This document shows positions 9,492 to 19,278 of a stretch of DNA of 43,847 bases, piece after piece. A model generated the notes under the pieces. That model was given only the letters and a program-made list of their open reading frames with translations. It did not search any database and had not been told where the DNA came from. The DNA is from an archaeon. Its GTDB lineage: Archaea; Asgardarchaeota; Heimdallarchaeia; Heimdallarchaeales; Kariarchaeaceae. The stretch's first letter is position 1. Each line of letters starts with the position of its first letter. Position numbers and translations under genes: made by a program. The stretch spans positions 1-43,847 of the forward strand of contig JAJRQD010000216.1 in the NCBI GenBank assembly GCA_024280435.1, in the 5' to 3' direction.

Positions 9492-11222
9492 TTGAGGCAC
9501 GTTATTCTTGGAGCTAATTCATTTGTTGGTACTTTTGTACTGAAATTGTTAGTAACTATCGGAGAGGGCATAAAAATTATAGCTGTCTCTCCAACAGGTA
9601 AAATTGATGATGAAATTATTCGGGACAATATTGTTATCAAGACTGGCGATATACTGAATTTAAAGGATTTATATGATGTTTTTGAGAAGGATGATATAAT
9701 TTATAATACTCAGGTAATATTTGATGAAACACATGATATTACAGAAGTAGAGCTTGTAAACTATGCAGGCCTCATTAATATACTTGGTATTGCTAGAATA
9801 ACCGGTGTAAGTAGAATTGTATCAGTACTACCACAATTTGAGGGATCTGATGAATTTAACACTGAATTTCATAAAATAACCAGGAAAACAACTAGGATTA
9901 TAGAAAATTATTTTGCAAGAAAAGAATTTGGATGGTCATCCAAAGCGATCAGGGTCTGGGCAAAAAAAAATATTACTGAATTCAAAATCCCGATTGAATT
10001 CTATGATGATGAATTTGAGGATATTGAGGAGGAAAGTGTGCAGGATACTACTTCTGGACCTCAAGGACCCAAACTAAGTGGACCTCAAGCACCCAATTCT
10101 GAGGGACCCAAACTAAGTGGACCTCAAGCACCCAATTCTGAGGGACCCAAACTAAGTGGACCTCAAGCACCCAATTCTGAGGGACCCAAACTAAGTGGAC
10201 CTCAAGCACCAGATTCTGAGGGACCAATGGCAACTTCAGGGCCTATTCCTCCAAAAAAAGATATAATAATTAGTAATAATCAAGAGAAAGATGAAATAAT
10301 TGAGGAGAATAAATCGGACAATGTAGATAATAAAAATGAAGCACATGAAGATAATAAAAATGAAGCACATGAAGACAATACAGATGAAGCACATGAAGAT
10401 AATAAAAATGGAGCACATGAAGACAATAAAAATGAAGCACATGAAGATAATAAAAATGAAGCACATGAAGATAATAAAAATGAAGCACATGAAGACAATA
10501 CAGATGAAGAGGAAATTACAAAAACAGATGATGAGATAGCATTGGATAAATTTTGGGAAAGACAAAACAAAGAAACTGAGAGAAGGAAGAGAACTAAACT
10601 AAAACTGGAGGAAGAAGCTAAAAAACAGGCTAAAATAAGAGAGAAAGAGAGAAAAATCAAAAAAGAACTGCGAAGAAGAGAATTACCAAAGGCAAAATTA
10701 GCAGTTGCACGACTTGGAAGAATATTTGGATCATACGATCATACAATCACTGTTGAGTACTGCGATGCTGTGAGAAGAGGTAAACTTACAGTTAATGGAG
10801 AGATTAATAAACAAATTTCATGGATCACTCCAATTGATATTGGACGTGCATTGATAATTCTTGGAGATAAAACAGTGCCCACTGGTGAGTATAACATGAA
10901 TTCATTCATTGCATCCCCATTGGAGATCATTAAACAACTGGATAAACAGAACCATTCAAAGACTTTAATTACACATCTGGACATTAAAAAAGAATTATGG
11001 AGGGTAAAAATAAATAATCTGCTGGCAGGATTTGGTATCGGGAAAATGAAAGAAACTGTATCTCTGTTCAAATACAATGTAGAACAGATATTTCCAGATA
11101 CAGAGGCAAGAAATAGATGGAAATGGTATCCAAGATATGATTTTCAAAAAGCAATAGAAGATGCATTTCTGTGGTATATTGAGGTCATGGTACCGATAAT
11201 ATACAATATAGAGATAAAATAG
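9492..11222 (+). CDS. NAD-dependent epimerase/SDR-like protein with a long repeat-containing charged insertion
   Basis: TTG start; Rossmann-type N-terminus RHVILGANSFVGTFVLKLL; later RLGRIFGSYDHT (SDR substrate-loop-like) and ISWITPIDIGRALI. Tandem repeats lie between the two halves. Confidence 0.7.
   Translation: MRHVILGANSFVGTFVLKLLVTIGEGIKIIAVSPTGKIDDEIIRDNIVIKTGDILNLKDLYDVFEKDDIIYNTQVIFDETHDITEVELVNYAGLINILGIARITGVSRIVSVLPQFEGSDEFNTEFHKITRKTTRIIENYFARKEFGWSSKAIRVWAKKNITEFKIPIEFYDDEFEDIEEESVQDTTSGPQGPKLSGPQAPNSEGPKLSGPQAPNSEGPKLSGPQAPNSEGPKLSGPQAPDSEGPMATSGPIPPKKDIIISNNQEKDEIIEENKSDNVDNKNEAHEDNKNEAHEDNTDEAHEDNKNGAHEDNKNEAHEDNKNEAHEDNKNEAHEDNTDEEEITKTDDEIALDKFWERQNKETERRKRTKLKLEEEAKKQAKIREKERKIKKELRRRELPKAKLAVARLGRIFGSYDHTITVEYCDAVRRGKLTVNGEINKQISWITPIDIGRALIILGDKTVPTGEYNMNSFIASPLEIIKQLDKQNHSKTLITHLDIKKELWRVKINNLLAGFGIGKMKETVSLFKYNVEQIFPDTEARNRWKWYPRYDFQKAIEDAFLWYIEVMVPIIYNIEIK
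10071..10226 (+). repeat. In-frame 39-bp minisatellite, 4 copies (KLSGPQAPNSEGP)
   Basis: aaactaagtggacctcaagcacccaattctgagggaccc repeats at 10071, 10110, 10149 and 10188; the last copy is slightly diverged. Confidence 0.95.
10326..10493 (+). repeat. In-frame 24-bp minisatellite, 7 copies plus a partial (DNKNEAHE)
   Basis: gataataaaaatgaagcacatgaa and variants (gacaatacagatgaagcacatgaa) from 10326 with period 24. Confidence 0.95.
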
Positions 11223-11228
11223 TTCAAA

Positions 11229-11816
11229 TTAATAACCCTGTAATTTCCTGGCTCTGATTGGTAACCAGTCATTTATTTTATTAACCAACTTTGTAAATGC
11301 ACTTTCAATATTTAATCCAGTCAGCACGGAAGTCTCAAGATACTCAACAATGAAATCGCCCTCATATTTCTCATTGAGCCCTTCAACAAAATCCTGTATC
11401 TCTTTGTTTGTAGCACATTGATTCATCTCTAGTGGAGCAAGATCTTTCTTGTTTCCAAGTAAAATTACTGGTATACCTTCTGTTTTTGTTGATTTCTCAA
11501 TCTCTTTGACCCATTGTGATAGGTCATCAAAACTCTCTCTTCTTGCTAGATCAAATACCAGTATCACACCATGAGCACCTTGATAATAAACATCTCTCAC
11601 AGTCTCAAATTTTGCCTCACCTGCAATATCCCAAATTAATAACTGATATGCTATATTATCAAGCTCTATCAATTTTAGTGAAAAGTCAGCACCAACAGTG
11701 GCAGTATACTTTCTTTTCATCCTCTGCCCCATGTAATGTCTTCTAAGACTTGTCTTCCCTGTACCAAATGATCCCACAAGAATTAACTTAAGAACGATCT
11801 TGGTATTTTCATCCAT
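11229..11816 (-). CDS. Ras/Rab-like small GTPase
   Basis: GSFGTGKTSL (G1), TVGADF (switch I), DIAGEAKFE (G3), LLGNKKD (G4), ETSVLTG (G5). Start placed at internal Met MDENTKIVLKLILVG (11816); the track ORF extends to 11876. Confidence 0.93.
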   Translation of the reverse strand: MDENTKIVLKLILVGSFGTGKTSLRRHYMGQRMKRKYTATVGADFSLKLIELDNIAYQLLIWDIAGEAKFETVRDVYYQGAHGVILVFDLARRESFDDLSQWVKEIEKSTKTEGIPVILLGNKKDLAPLEMNQCATNKEIQDFVEGLNEKYEGDFIVEYLETSVLTGLNIESAFTKLVNKINDWLPIRARKLQGY

Positions 11817-11924
11817 AATTTTTACTTTAATAATGAACAAATAAATATTATGCGTATAAAATGAAATAAGAGACAATGTTAATAAAAATGTTATAGAATA
11901 ATTTGTATATAAAAAATTATAATT

Positions 11925-13415
11925 CTAGGTGATAGTATGAGTGCCTAACAGCATGGTAGTGATATGCCTGAGATAATCAAGTGATTCATGAATCAGCGTG
12001 ATAGTCGAGAAATTTCTATCCCCATGATATTCAGTTGTGACAAAATCAGCCTCATCTTCATTAATTATAGAGATATAATCATTCATAGCCCCCATAAGTG
12101 AGCCGGATAAACTCTGTAACAATGCAGGTATTGCATTTATCAGAAACTGTTTGACCACAATTCCAACTAGATGTATCTCTATCTTACCTCTTGCCTCCTC
12201 ATTACTGATTGTGAAGGCAATCCAATGCAATTTACCCTGGGGAATAGACCAGGGAGTAGTGCCTGTGATGTACATCTGTTTCATCAACTGATCAATATTC
12301 AAACCTGCCATTAATTTGATAATCTCCTGGAAAATCTCATTCTTATCTGTGTTTGGAGATGACGAGATCAGAATAGGCCCACTCTCCTCATTCACTGCCA
12401 TAGCATATGCAGATGGGAAAAATGCAGATCTGAATTTATCAATTGCTATTTCCTGATTAAGAGTGAACATTCTTTTGAATTCATCTATCTGTGGTAAAAT
12501 ATAACTCTCCTGTGTTGTATTTGATCTAGTCTCAGTATCATTTATAGGTCTACCAGAGATTATGAATCTTACCTCATTATAATCTGATAGAATTTTTATA
12601 ATACTACATTGCAGTACCAATTCCTCAAAATCCTCGATTTTAATTGTAAATATCTCAACATCCACAATCTCATTGAATTCTATTGATTTTACAACTGAGT
12701 AGAATGTATCAATATTTGTCTGATTCACCAGTAAAGAAGTAAAATTTAGTTCTGTATTGACAAGTTTCTTACCGATATAGTTCATCATTCTATTATTAAT
12801 ATCCTGTATGAAATAATGATTATCAAGAACTAGTATATACTCATATGCATTAAGATAGTAATCCTTCCTGGATAATGCTTCTTCTTGTTTACGTGATTTG
12901 GTATAGGCAGCCTGAAATGTTAGAACCATCAATTCAGATAATGTATGCACATCTGCAATAAATTGGGGCGATAAAGTTATATTTTGTGAATAATATAGAT
13001 TAATTGATGCCAGACTTGCATCTGTTCCTAGAATAGGTACTGATAAAAATGATTTGATACCCAATTCCTTGGCAGAAGTTGAAGTACGCTCATCTGTTAT
13101 ATCATTGATTGAGAAAACATATTGATAATTTGTATCAAGAATTGTAGATGATCTCTTTGCAGTGATAATATTAAGATTATAACAGTAATCAATTGGTATT
13201 CTGTAAGAAGTCTGGTATCTGTTCTCCTTGAATGCTTGATTTTCAAATAAAAAGGAAATATATGAATAATCTGCCTTGAACATCTCTGTAAGATTTGCCA
13301 ATAATGTTGAGAAAATATCATCTATATGTTTATAATTTCCTCCCATTGATAATCCTGTCAATTTACCAAGAAAATCCATCAATTCTTTTTTTGCAGGAAT
13401 ATTTTCGCCATTCAA
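11925..13415 (-). CDS. GAF (and probable PAS-like) sensor protein with C-terminal domain of possible longin/roadblock-like type
   Basis: N-terminal GAF-like segment (IDDIFSTLLANLTEMFKADYSYISFL...KSFLSVPILGTDASLASINLYY); middle PAS-like segment; C-terminal FFPSAYAMAVNEESGPILISSSPN...GKLHWIAFTISNEEARGKIEIHLVGIVV. Confidence 0.6.
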   Translation of the reverse strand: MNGENIPAKKELMDFLGKLTGLSMGGNYKHIDDIFSTLLANLTEMFKADYSYISFLFENQAFKENRYQTSYRIPIDYCYNLNIITAKRSSTILDTNYQYVFSINDITDERTSTSAKELGIKSFLSVPILGTDASLASINLYYSQNITLSPQFIADVHTLSELMVLTFQAAYTKSRKQEEALSRKDYYLNAYEYILVLDNHYFIQDINNRMMNYIGKKLVNTELNFTSLLVNQTNIDTFYSVVKSIEFNEIVDVEIFTIKIEDFEELVLQCSIIKILSDYNEVRFIISGRPINDTETRSNTTQESYILPQIDEFKRMFTLNQEIAIDKFRSAFFPSAYAMAVNEESGPILISSSPNTDKNEIFQEIIKLMAGLNIDQLMKQMYITGTTPWSIPQGKLHWIAFTISNEEARGKIEIHLVGIVVKQFLINAIPALLQSLSGSLMGAMNDYISIINEDEADFVTTEYHGDRNFSTITLIHESLDYLRHITTMLLGTHTIT

Positions 13416-13500
13416 TTCAAATGATTGATAATTGAAAATTATATATAACTTATGTGTGATGTATTTTATTTTGTATTCTCTTACTTTAATTTTTGAATCT

Positions 13501-13818
13501 TCAGTATCTGTTGAATTTATGACCTTCTCTTAGATGCACCTCTGATAGCTTATCACCATCCAGCACTTCAAGTGAAGTACCAATTCCAACCCTCTCACCA
13601 GATGCCATCATAAATCCGGATTTACAAACAGATTCCGCCTGTCTAGATGCAGTTCTTCGTGTAATCAATCCAGCCTCTCCTGCAAACTTCAAGATGGCAA
13701 TACCTTTTTTACCATCAGGATTTATCTCTAGATGAGCTTCTGCTTCTGCTTTATGTCCTTCTATGAATGCACTGGATTTTTTATCAAAGGATAACATGAC
13801 TTTCTTATCTTTTACCAT
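13501..13818 (-). CDS. Conserved-looking small protein of unknown function
   Basis: ~105-aa ORF from internal Met MVKDKKVMLSFDKK...; coding-like composition and codirectional with neighbours. Confidence 0.6.
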   Translation of the reverse strand: MVKDKKVMLSFDKKSSAFIEGHKAEAEAHLEINPDGKKGIAILKFAGEAGLITRRTASRQAESVCKSGFMMASGERVGIGTSLEVLDGDKLSEVHLREGHKFNRY

Positions 13819-13906
13819 AAAATAATATATAAGCATCTTCTAATAAAAAGATAACGGGTGTGTTAAATCGTATTATTATAAAAGATAAACATTACTTCTC
13901 TTTATC

Positions 13907-14194
13907 TCATTTTTTGGGTTCTGGAATTTTCTTTTTACCCTCTAGTGTATTCAGATTATTATTTATCTCGGTGAATTGACGTTTCCATCCCTCTAACTGT
14001 GCAACTCTTGCTTGTATATCAAAAATAAATCTATTTATCCCCTCTTTAGATTTGTTTGGAGAATCTCCCAATTCTGTTTCCAGTAGCTCAACAATGAGTT
14101 GAGATCGTGGAATACCCTCTGTATCTGCTCTTTTTGTCAATTTATCTCGCAAATCAGCATCACATGAGAATGTGATCCTTACTTTATCGACCAT
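13907..14194 (-). CDS. Ribbon-helix-helix (CopG-like) DNA-binding protein
   Basis: N-terminal MVDKVRITFSCDADLRDKLTKRADTEGIPRSQLIVELLETEL fits an RHH fold; C-terminal coiled-coil-like segment. Confidence 0.65.
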   Translation of the reverse strand: MVDKVRITFSCDADLRDKLTKRADTEGIPRSQLIVELLETELGDSPNKSKEGINRFIFDIQARVAQLEGWKRQFTEINNNLNTLEGKKKIPEPKK

Positions 14195-14454
14195 ATTTAT
14201 GTTTGAGAACTTCTGATATAAAATATCTATTGTATTGATAGCATAAAAAGTTCTAATTCTTCAATATTTTTGATATACAAAAATTCACTGTATACTGATA
14301 CTTTAATTCATCAAAATAATCAAATTTCAGAGGGATCAAATACATTTTCAGAATCATCTTCCAAGAATACATATAAATTAATTTTACTGTGTTTCTAGTA
14401 ATTAGATATTGCCAATTCCTCAGTATTTTTAATAAATCAATATATATTACAACT

Positions 14455-15900
14455 ATGTCAGTTGATGAGATTGAACTTCTATCTGTGGGCCTTGACGTTG
14501 GCTCATCCACATCACATCTTGTATTTTCCAATTTATTACTAAGAAAAGACCCTCACAGTTCTTCAAGAAAATTTGAGGTTGTGGAGAGAGATATAATTTA
14601 TGAGGGTGAAATTATTGATACACCATTACTAGATAAGAATACAATAGATGTTGATACTCTGGTCAGATTTTTCAAGGAAGAATACAAAAAAGCAGGTATT
14701 GATGATCCAGAGAGGGTAAATACAGGGGCTGTGATAGTTACAGGAGAGACTGCAAAGAAAAGCAATGCAGCACAAATCGTTGAGATGTTATCAAATGATA
14801 CAGGAAAATTTATTGCAGCCACAGCAGGCCCTAATTTTGAATCCATGCTTGCAGCTCAGGGTTCTGGTGCAACAAATCGATCAAAAGAGAGGATGAACAC
14901 AGTATTGAGCTGTGATATTGGTGGAGGCACTTCAAACATGGCAATCTCTAGGAACGGAAGCGTGATTTCAACTGGCTGTATTAATGTTGGGGGAAGATTA
15001 CTTGCATTCGAGGAAGATGGAAAGATATGGAGAATTGATGAACCTGCACAGATAATTATGGAGGAATTTGGGATGAACTATCAGTTAGGTGATATTATTC
15101 CAGTTGAGGACATTAGAAAAATAGCTGCCAAATTTGCTGAGATACTAGTTGAGGTATTAATTGGACCAACGCACAGTAAGCTTGCAAAGCTGTTCATGAT
15201 GACTGGAGATCTTGATTTTGCACTTGATATAGATGAGATTATGTTTTCAGGAGGAGTTGGCGAGCTGATGTATGGTAAAAATGAACAATCATACAGAGAT
15301 ATTGGATTGATACTGGCAGAGGAAATTAATAAATTACAGCATAAGTTAAAAGGAAAGATAATAGAACCAGAGAACAAGATCAGAGCAACTGTAATCGGCG
15401 CGGGTGCCTATTCATTATCAATCTCCGGCTCTACTTGTTATTTTGATGAGAGTATTGAGTTCCCATTGAGAAATATACCTGTTTTACATGTAAATGCTAT
15501 CAGAGAGAAACTAAGTATCGAGCATATGAAAGCTGAGGTTGCAAAGGCATTCAAAAGATTTGATATTGAAGAGGGTACTGAGGTTGTTGCACTGTATTTC
15601 AAAGACCCTGTCAGAGTTGCATATGATAAGCTTAAATTATTTGCACAATCAATTGAGGCATCAATGCCAAACTCGGTCAAAGATAATAAGCCAATAATAC
15701 TGATTTTTGAGAAGGATGTTGGAAATTCAATAGGTAATGTGATCAGACGAGAGAGTGAGATAAAAGATAATCTGATGGCATTGGATGAGCTATTCCTGGA
15801 AGATGGAGATTTTATTGATGTGGGTGCACCACTAGTATCTGGGGAAGTATTTCCAATCACTGTGAAGAGCCTTGTATTCAACAAAAATATCAGAGATTAG
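14455..15900 (+). CDS. eutA: Ethanolamine ammonia-lyase reactivating factor EutA-like protein
   Basis: SVGLDVGSSTSHLVFSNLLLRK, VIVTGETAKKSNAAQIVEMLS, FIAATAGPNFESMLAAQGSGA, CDIGGGTSNMAI. Start placed at ATG 14455 (track ORF starts at 14389). Confidence 0.9.
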   Translation: MSVDEIELLSVGLDVGSSTSHLVFSNLLLRKDPHSSSRKFEVVERDIIYEGEIIDTPLLDKNTIDVDTLVRFFKEEYKKAGIDDPERVNTGAVIVTGETAKKSNAAQIVEMLSNDTGKFIAATAGPNFESMLAAQGSGATNRSKERMNTVLSCDIGGGTSNMAISRNGSVISTGCINVGGRLLAFEEDGKIWRIDEPAQIIMEEFGMNYQLGDIIPVEDIRKIAAKFAEILVEVLIGPTHSKLAKLFMMTGDLDFALDIDEIMFSGGVGELMYGKNEQSYRDIGLILAEEINKLQHKLKGKIIEPENKIRATVIGAGAYSLSISGSTCYFDESIEFPLRNIPVLHVNAIREKLSIEHMKAEVAKAFKRFDIEEGTEVVALYFKDPVRVAYDKLKLFAQSIEASMPNSVKDNKPIILIFEKDVGNSIGNVIRRESEIKDNLMALDELFLEDGDFIDVGAPLVSGEVFPITVKSLVFNKNIRD

Positions 15901-16045
15901 ATTATTATGAATTATTTATAGAATATATGAATAAACTACTTCAGATATAAATATAATTAATAATATTTAACTAGCAATAACTAGTGGATAAATAAGATAT
16001 TTTGAGAATAGAAGAGTTCAAAGTTAATCAATTGAAATTCAATAA

Positions 16046-16357
16046 TCACAGTAATTTATTGAAATTTACGGTGTTATGTTTAATATCCCATTCAGTGATC
16101 TCTATACCAACAATACCTTTACTGATCATAGGATCATTATTGAAGGTATTGAGCACTTCCTGTTCAGATGCTAGATTTGCAACTAACATTCCTTTTGCAA
16201 ATTCAGGTGCATTGATTACAGGCCCTCCGAATACGATGATATTCTTGCTTACAAGTTCTTCCACAAAATCATGGTGTACTTTGCCTGCTTCTTTCTTCTC
16301 TTCTGCTGGAATATCAACATCTGGGTTTGGTTTCAAACGAATTATATAAATCGGCAT
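16046..16357 (-). CDS. YciI-like (YCII-related) protein
   Basis: 103 aa; IYIIRLKP...HHDFVEELVSKNIIVFGGPV....GMLVANLASEQEVLNTFNNDPMISKGIVGIEITEW. Confidence 0.8.
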   Translation of the reverse strand: MPIYIIRLKPNPDVDIPAEEKKEAGKVHHDFVEELVSKNIIVFGGPVINAPEFAKGMLVANLASEQEVLNTFNNDPMISKGIVGIEITEWDIKHNTVNFNKLL

Positions 16358-16413
16358 TATTATAATTTGACAGAATAACTTAAAATATTATTTATAAGGG
16401 AACATTTTTTGTA

Positions 16414-17004
16414 TCAATTTGTAATTTGCTCACTAAGGACATCATAGCCGGCATGAAGTGCTTTCAAATTATTCTCTGCAAATTTAGGCCATCTGTTGAT
16501 TATCATCTGCTCAACTGTATCTGCAGATACCTGGAATATTCCCAATTTCATGAATACACCCAGCAATACCAGATTCTCACCTCTAGGAATATCTAACCTT
16601 CTGATAATCTCTCCGGTATTGAGTGTATATAATTTGGCAGGCCATTCCTCAATAACTCTGTATATATCAAGAATATCTGGATAATTCATACCTAGTTGAA
16701 CTGCAACTGGAGAGAGTATAGTATGAGTATTAGTGATAACCACCCCATTTGGCTTGAGAAATTCAAGCACTCGCAATGCCTCCATTGGTTCTCCGGAGAT
16801 GATCACATCTGCCTGTCCCTTAGCAATCAGAGGTGATCTCTCATCCCCAATCTTCAGATGGAATATTACTGAACCACCTCTTTGTGACATGCCATGCGTC
16901 TCGGCTGCAATCATTCTCAAACCACTATTATGTGCTATATTTCCGATTAAATGACCAAGAGATACTGTGCCCTGTCCTCCTACACCGGTAATTATTATAT
17001 TCAT
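16414..17004 (-). CDS. iorB: Indolepyruvate:ferredoxin oxidoreductase beta subunit
   Basis: NIIITGVGGQGTVSLGHLIG, AAETHGMSQRGGSVIFHLKIG; overlaps iorA by 4 bp. Confidence 0.92.
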   Translation of the reverse strand: MNIIITGVGGQGTVSLGHLIGNIAHNSGLRMIAAETHGMSQRGGSVIFHLKIGDERSPLIAKGQADVIISGEPMEALRVLEFLKPNGVVITNTHTILSPVAVQLGMNYPDILDIYRVIEEWPAKLYTLNTGEIIRRLDIPRGENLVLLGVFMKLGIFQVSADTVEQMIINRWPKFAENNLKALHAGYDVLSEQITN

Positions 17005-18848
17005 CTTGATACCACCTCTATTGCATCTCTATTACAAAGTTTCTGACAAAATGTGCATCCATTGCATAGTTCGGGATCTACCTCTGCGATATTATCCTCA
17101 TTCAGACTGAGTGCAGGACATCCTAGTGGAGTGATACATAGTTTACATCCATTACAATTATCATTTATTGCAATCAATGGAAGTTTTACCTTCTTTATCT
17201 TGGCTTCCTTGACCACATTAAGTGCACAGGGCTCTCTTAGTATCAGTACTTTCACACCTTTGATTGCCTTTGCCTCATCAATCAATCTCTGTGTATCCTT
17301 GTACTCCATCGGATTGATTACTCTTACCCATGCACCCATACCTTTGCACGTCTCCTCTATACTTAGATCAACAAGAGAATCCTCTGGGTCTTTGTTTGCA
17401 GATGGATTTGGTTGATCTCCAGTCATTGCAGTTGCAAGATTATCAAGTACAATCACAAGTAAATTAGCACCCTTCCAGACTGCATTGGTAATGCCAGATA
17501 CTCCAGAATGCCAGAATGTGGAATCTCCAATCATTGCAACAGATGTATGTTCAGGCCTGCTTATTGCGATTGCAGTTGCCATGGGAATTGAGGCACCCAT
17601 AGCTACAAGAGTATCTGCGGTGTTATGTGGTGGTAGAAATCCCAATGCATAACAACCAATATCATTTGAGTATATTGGTTGATCTTTCCTCAGTGCTTTC
17701 TTTATTGCCACATATGAAGAACGATGGGGACATCCAGGACACAATACAGGAGGTCTTATCTTCAGTAATGCTTTCTGGTCAGCAGTCAATGTCTTGGGTA
17801 TCTCATGTTCAAGATTGAAATATCTGGCAAGATTCTCCATCAATATCTCACCTGTTATCTCACCCTCAATTGAGGTAATTCCCTGATCTTTGCCTATGAT
17901 ATTGATATTTAATTTATTCTTGTATGCAAGTATTGTGATTTTCTCCTCGATAAAAGGGTCTAATTCCTCAATTACAATCACATTCTCATAATCACTGCAT
18001 AGTTCAACAAATCTATTTGATGGAAATGGATTTATCAACCCCGGAACCAGTACATGTGCATTAAATCCAAAATAACTCAATGCATCATGTGCGAATGTAG
18101 AACTGGAGCCAGAAGTTATCACAAGATATTCATTTCCCTTTCCAATCTTATATTCTCTGTAATATTTTTTCTCCTGTACATATTCATCTATCTCTCTCTG
18201 TATCTTCATCATTCTTGATTTATTCTTCCTTGCATTTCCAGGAATTGATACAAATCTTGATGGATCTCTCTCATATGGCTCAATATCATTAACTACTGGT
18301 GGAGATAGTTCCAATTGTCCCATCTCATGTGAGATACGGGTTACTGATCTCAGGAATACAGGTATCTTGAACTTTCTTGAGAATTGAACTGCCTCTCTTG
18401 CAAAATCATAGCATTCCTGTATGGAAGATGGTTCAAACATTGGTATACCGCTGAACTTTGATATATTTCGGTTATCCTGTTCATTCTGAGAGGAGTGCAT
18501 TCCAGGGTCATCACCGACCACTATCACCATAGCAGAAGTCACACCCATTAATGCAAGTGTCATCAAAGGGTCCATTGCAACATTCAATCCAACTGATTTC
18601 ATCATTACTGCACTGTCTGTACCTGCAATTGCAGCAGCTGCCGCCTCTTCCATTGCAACCGCTTCATTTGATGCCCAGTCTGCATTCATTCTTGTTTTGA
18701 ATTTTTTTATTAGTGTCTCCATGATCTCTGTTGATGGAGTTCCAGGATATGCAGATGCGAATCTTACCCCACCATCTGCAAGACCATAAGCAATGGCTTC
18801 ATTTCCCAGAAGTGTGATTGTATTAGTTTTTTTCATTTGTTCAAGCAT
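17001..18848 (-). CDS. iorA: Indolepyruvate:ferredoxin oxidoreductase alpha subunit
   Basis: LLGNEAIAYGLADGGVRFASAYPGTPSTEIMETL, PVLCPGCPHRSSYVAIKKAL, TPP motif GDSTFWHSGVSGITNAVWKGANLLVIVLDN, C-terminal 4Fe-4S motifs CNGCKLC and CNGCTFCQKLC. Confidence 0.95.
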   Translation of the reverse strand: MLEQMKKTNTITLLGNEAIAYGLADGGVRFASAYPGTPSTEIMETLIKKFKTRMNADWASNEAVAMEEAAAAAIAGTDSAVMMKSVGLNVAMDPLMTLALMGVTSAMVIVVGDDPGMHSSQNEQDNRNISKFSGIPMFEPSSIQECYDFAREAVQFSRKFKIPVFLRSVTRISHEMGQLELSPPVVNDIEPYERDPSRFVSIPGNARKNKSRMMKIQREIDEYVQEKKYYREYKIGKGNEYLVITSGSSSTFAHDALSYFGFNAHVLVPGLINPFPSNRFVELCSDYENVIVIEELDPFIEEKITILAYKNKLNINIIGKDQGITSIEGEITGEILMENLARYFNLEHEIPKTLTADQKALLKIRPPVLCPGCPHRSSYVAIKKALRKDQPIYSNDIGCYALGFLPPHNTADTLVAMGASIPMATAIAISRPEHTSVAMIGDSTFWHSGVSGITNAVWKGANLLVIVLDNLATAMTGDQPNPSANKDPEDSLVDLSIEETCKGMGAWVRVINPMEYKDTQRLIDEAKAIKGVKVLILREPCALNVVKEAKIKKVKLPLIAINDNCNGCKLCITPLGCPALSLNEDNIAEVDPELCNGCTFCQKLCNRDAIEVVSR

Positions 18849-19278
18849 TTATATCATTCCAAAAAGTAAACAAATATTCAACTAAATTGAATCTTTGCAA
18901 TAAAATTTCTACTATTAGATTTATACTTTAATTAAATAAACTGTTCGGAAACTCACTATAATTAATTAAAAAATTACTTCAAAATACAGCATAAAACGAC
19001 TTGAAAATGGATATTTAATTATTTAATTACTATACTATAGTTGTTATTATTACTACTTTACAATAAATCAATTCATCATAATATTTAATAAAAAAGAAAC
19101 ATATGTTCCAATCACAATATCAAATATGATATTTGAAAAACAGAATTATGTGTTTGAGTCATATGAATAGACAAACTCAATAATCTGTAATATATATCAA
19201 ATAATATATCTGTAAATTTTGCAAATAATTGATTTACTACAACAAGGATTATAGTTAGTCATAATTTACTAGCTTTAT

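Noticed and set aside
10071-10493. Possible CRISPR array
   Set aside because: Repeats are directly adjacent with no unique spacers and are translated in frame within a coding sequence; this is a minisatellite.
10048-10660. Antisense and alternate-frame ORFs over the repeats (10048-10233, 10236-10565, 10270-10488, 10280-10660, 10336-10539)
   Set aside because: Repeat periods of 39 and 24 bp are multiples of three, so stop-free frames propagate in every frame; the repetitive peptides (e.g. MCFIFIIF, SSCASFLL) are by-products.
14253-14531. Minus-strand 92-aa ORF overlapping the EutA start
   Set aside because: No family features, overlaps the start of a well-supported gene and intergenic AT-rich DNA.
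18849-19278. Intergenic region between iorA and map searched for mobile element remnants
   Set aside because: AT-rich with stops in all frames; no terminal repeats or recognisable transposase fragments.
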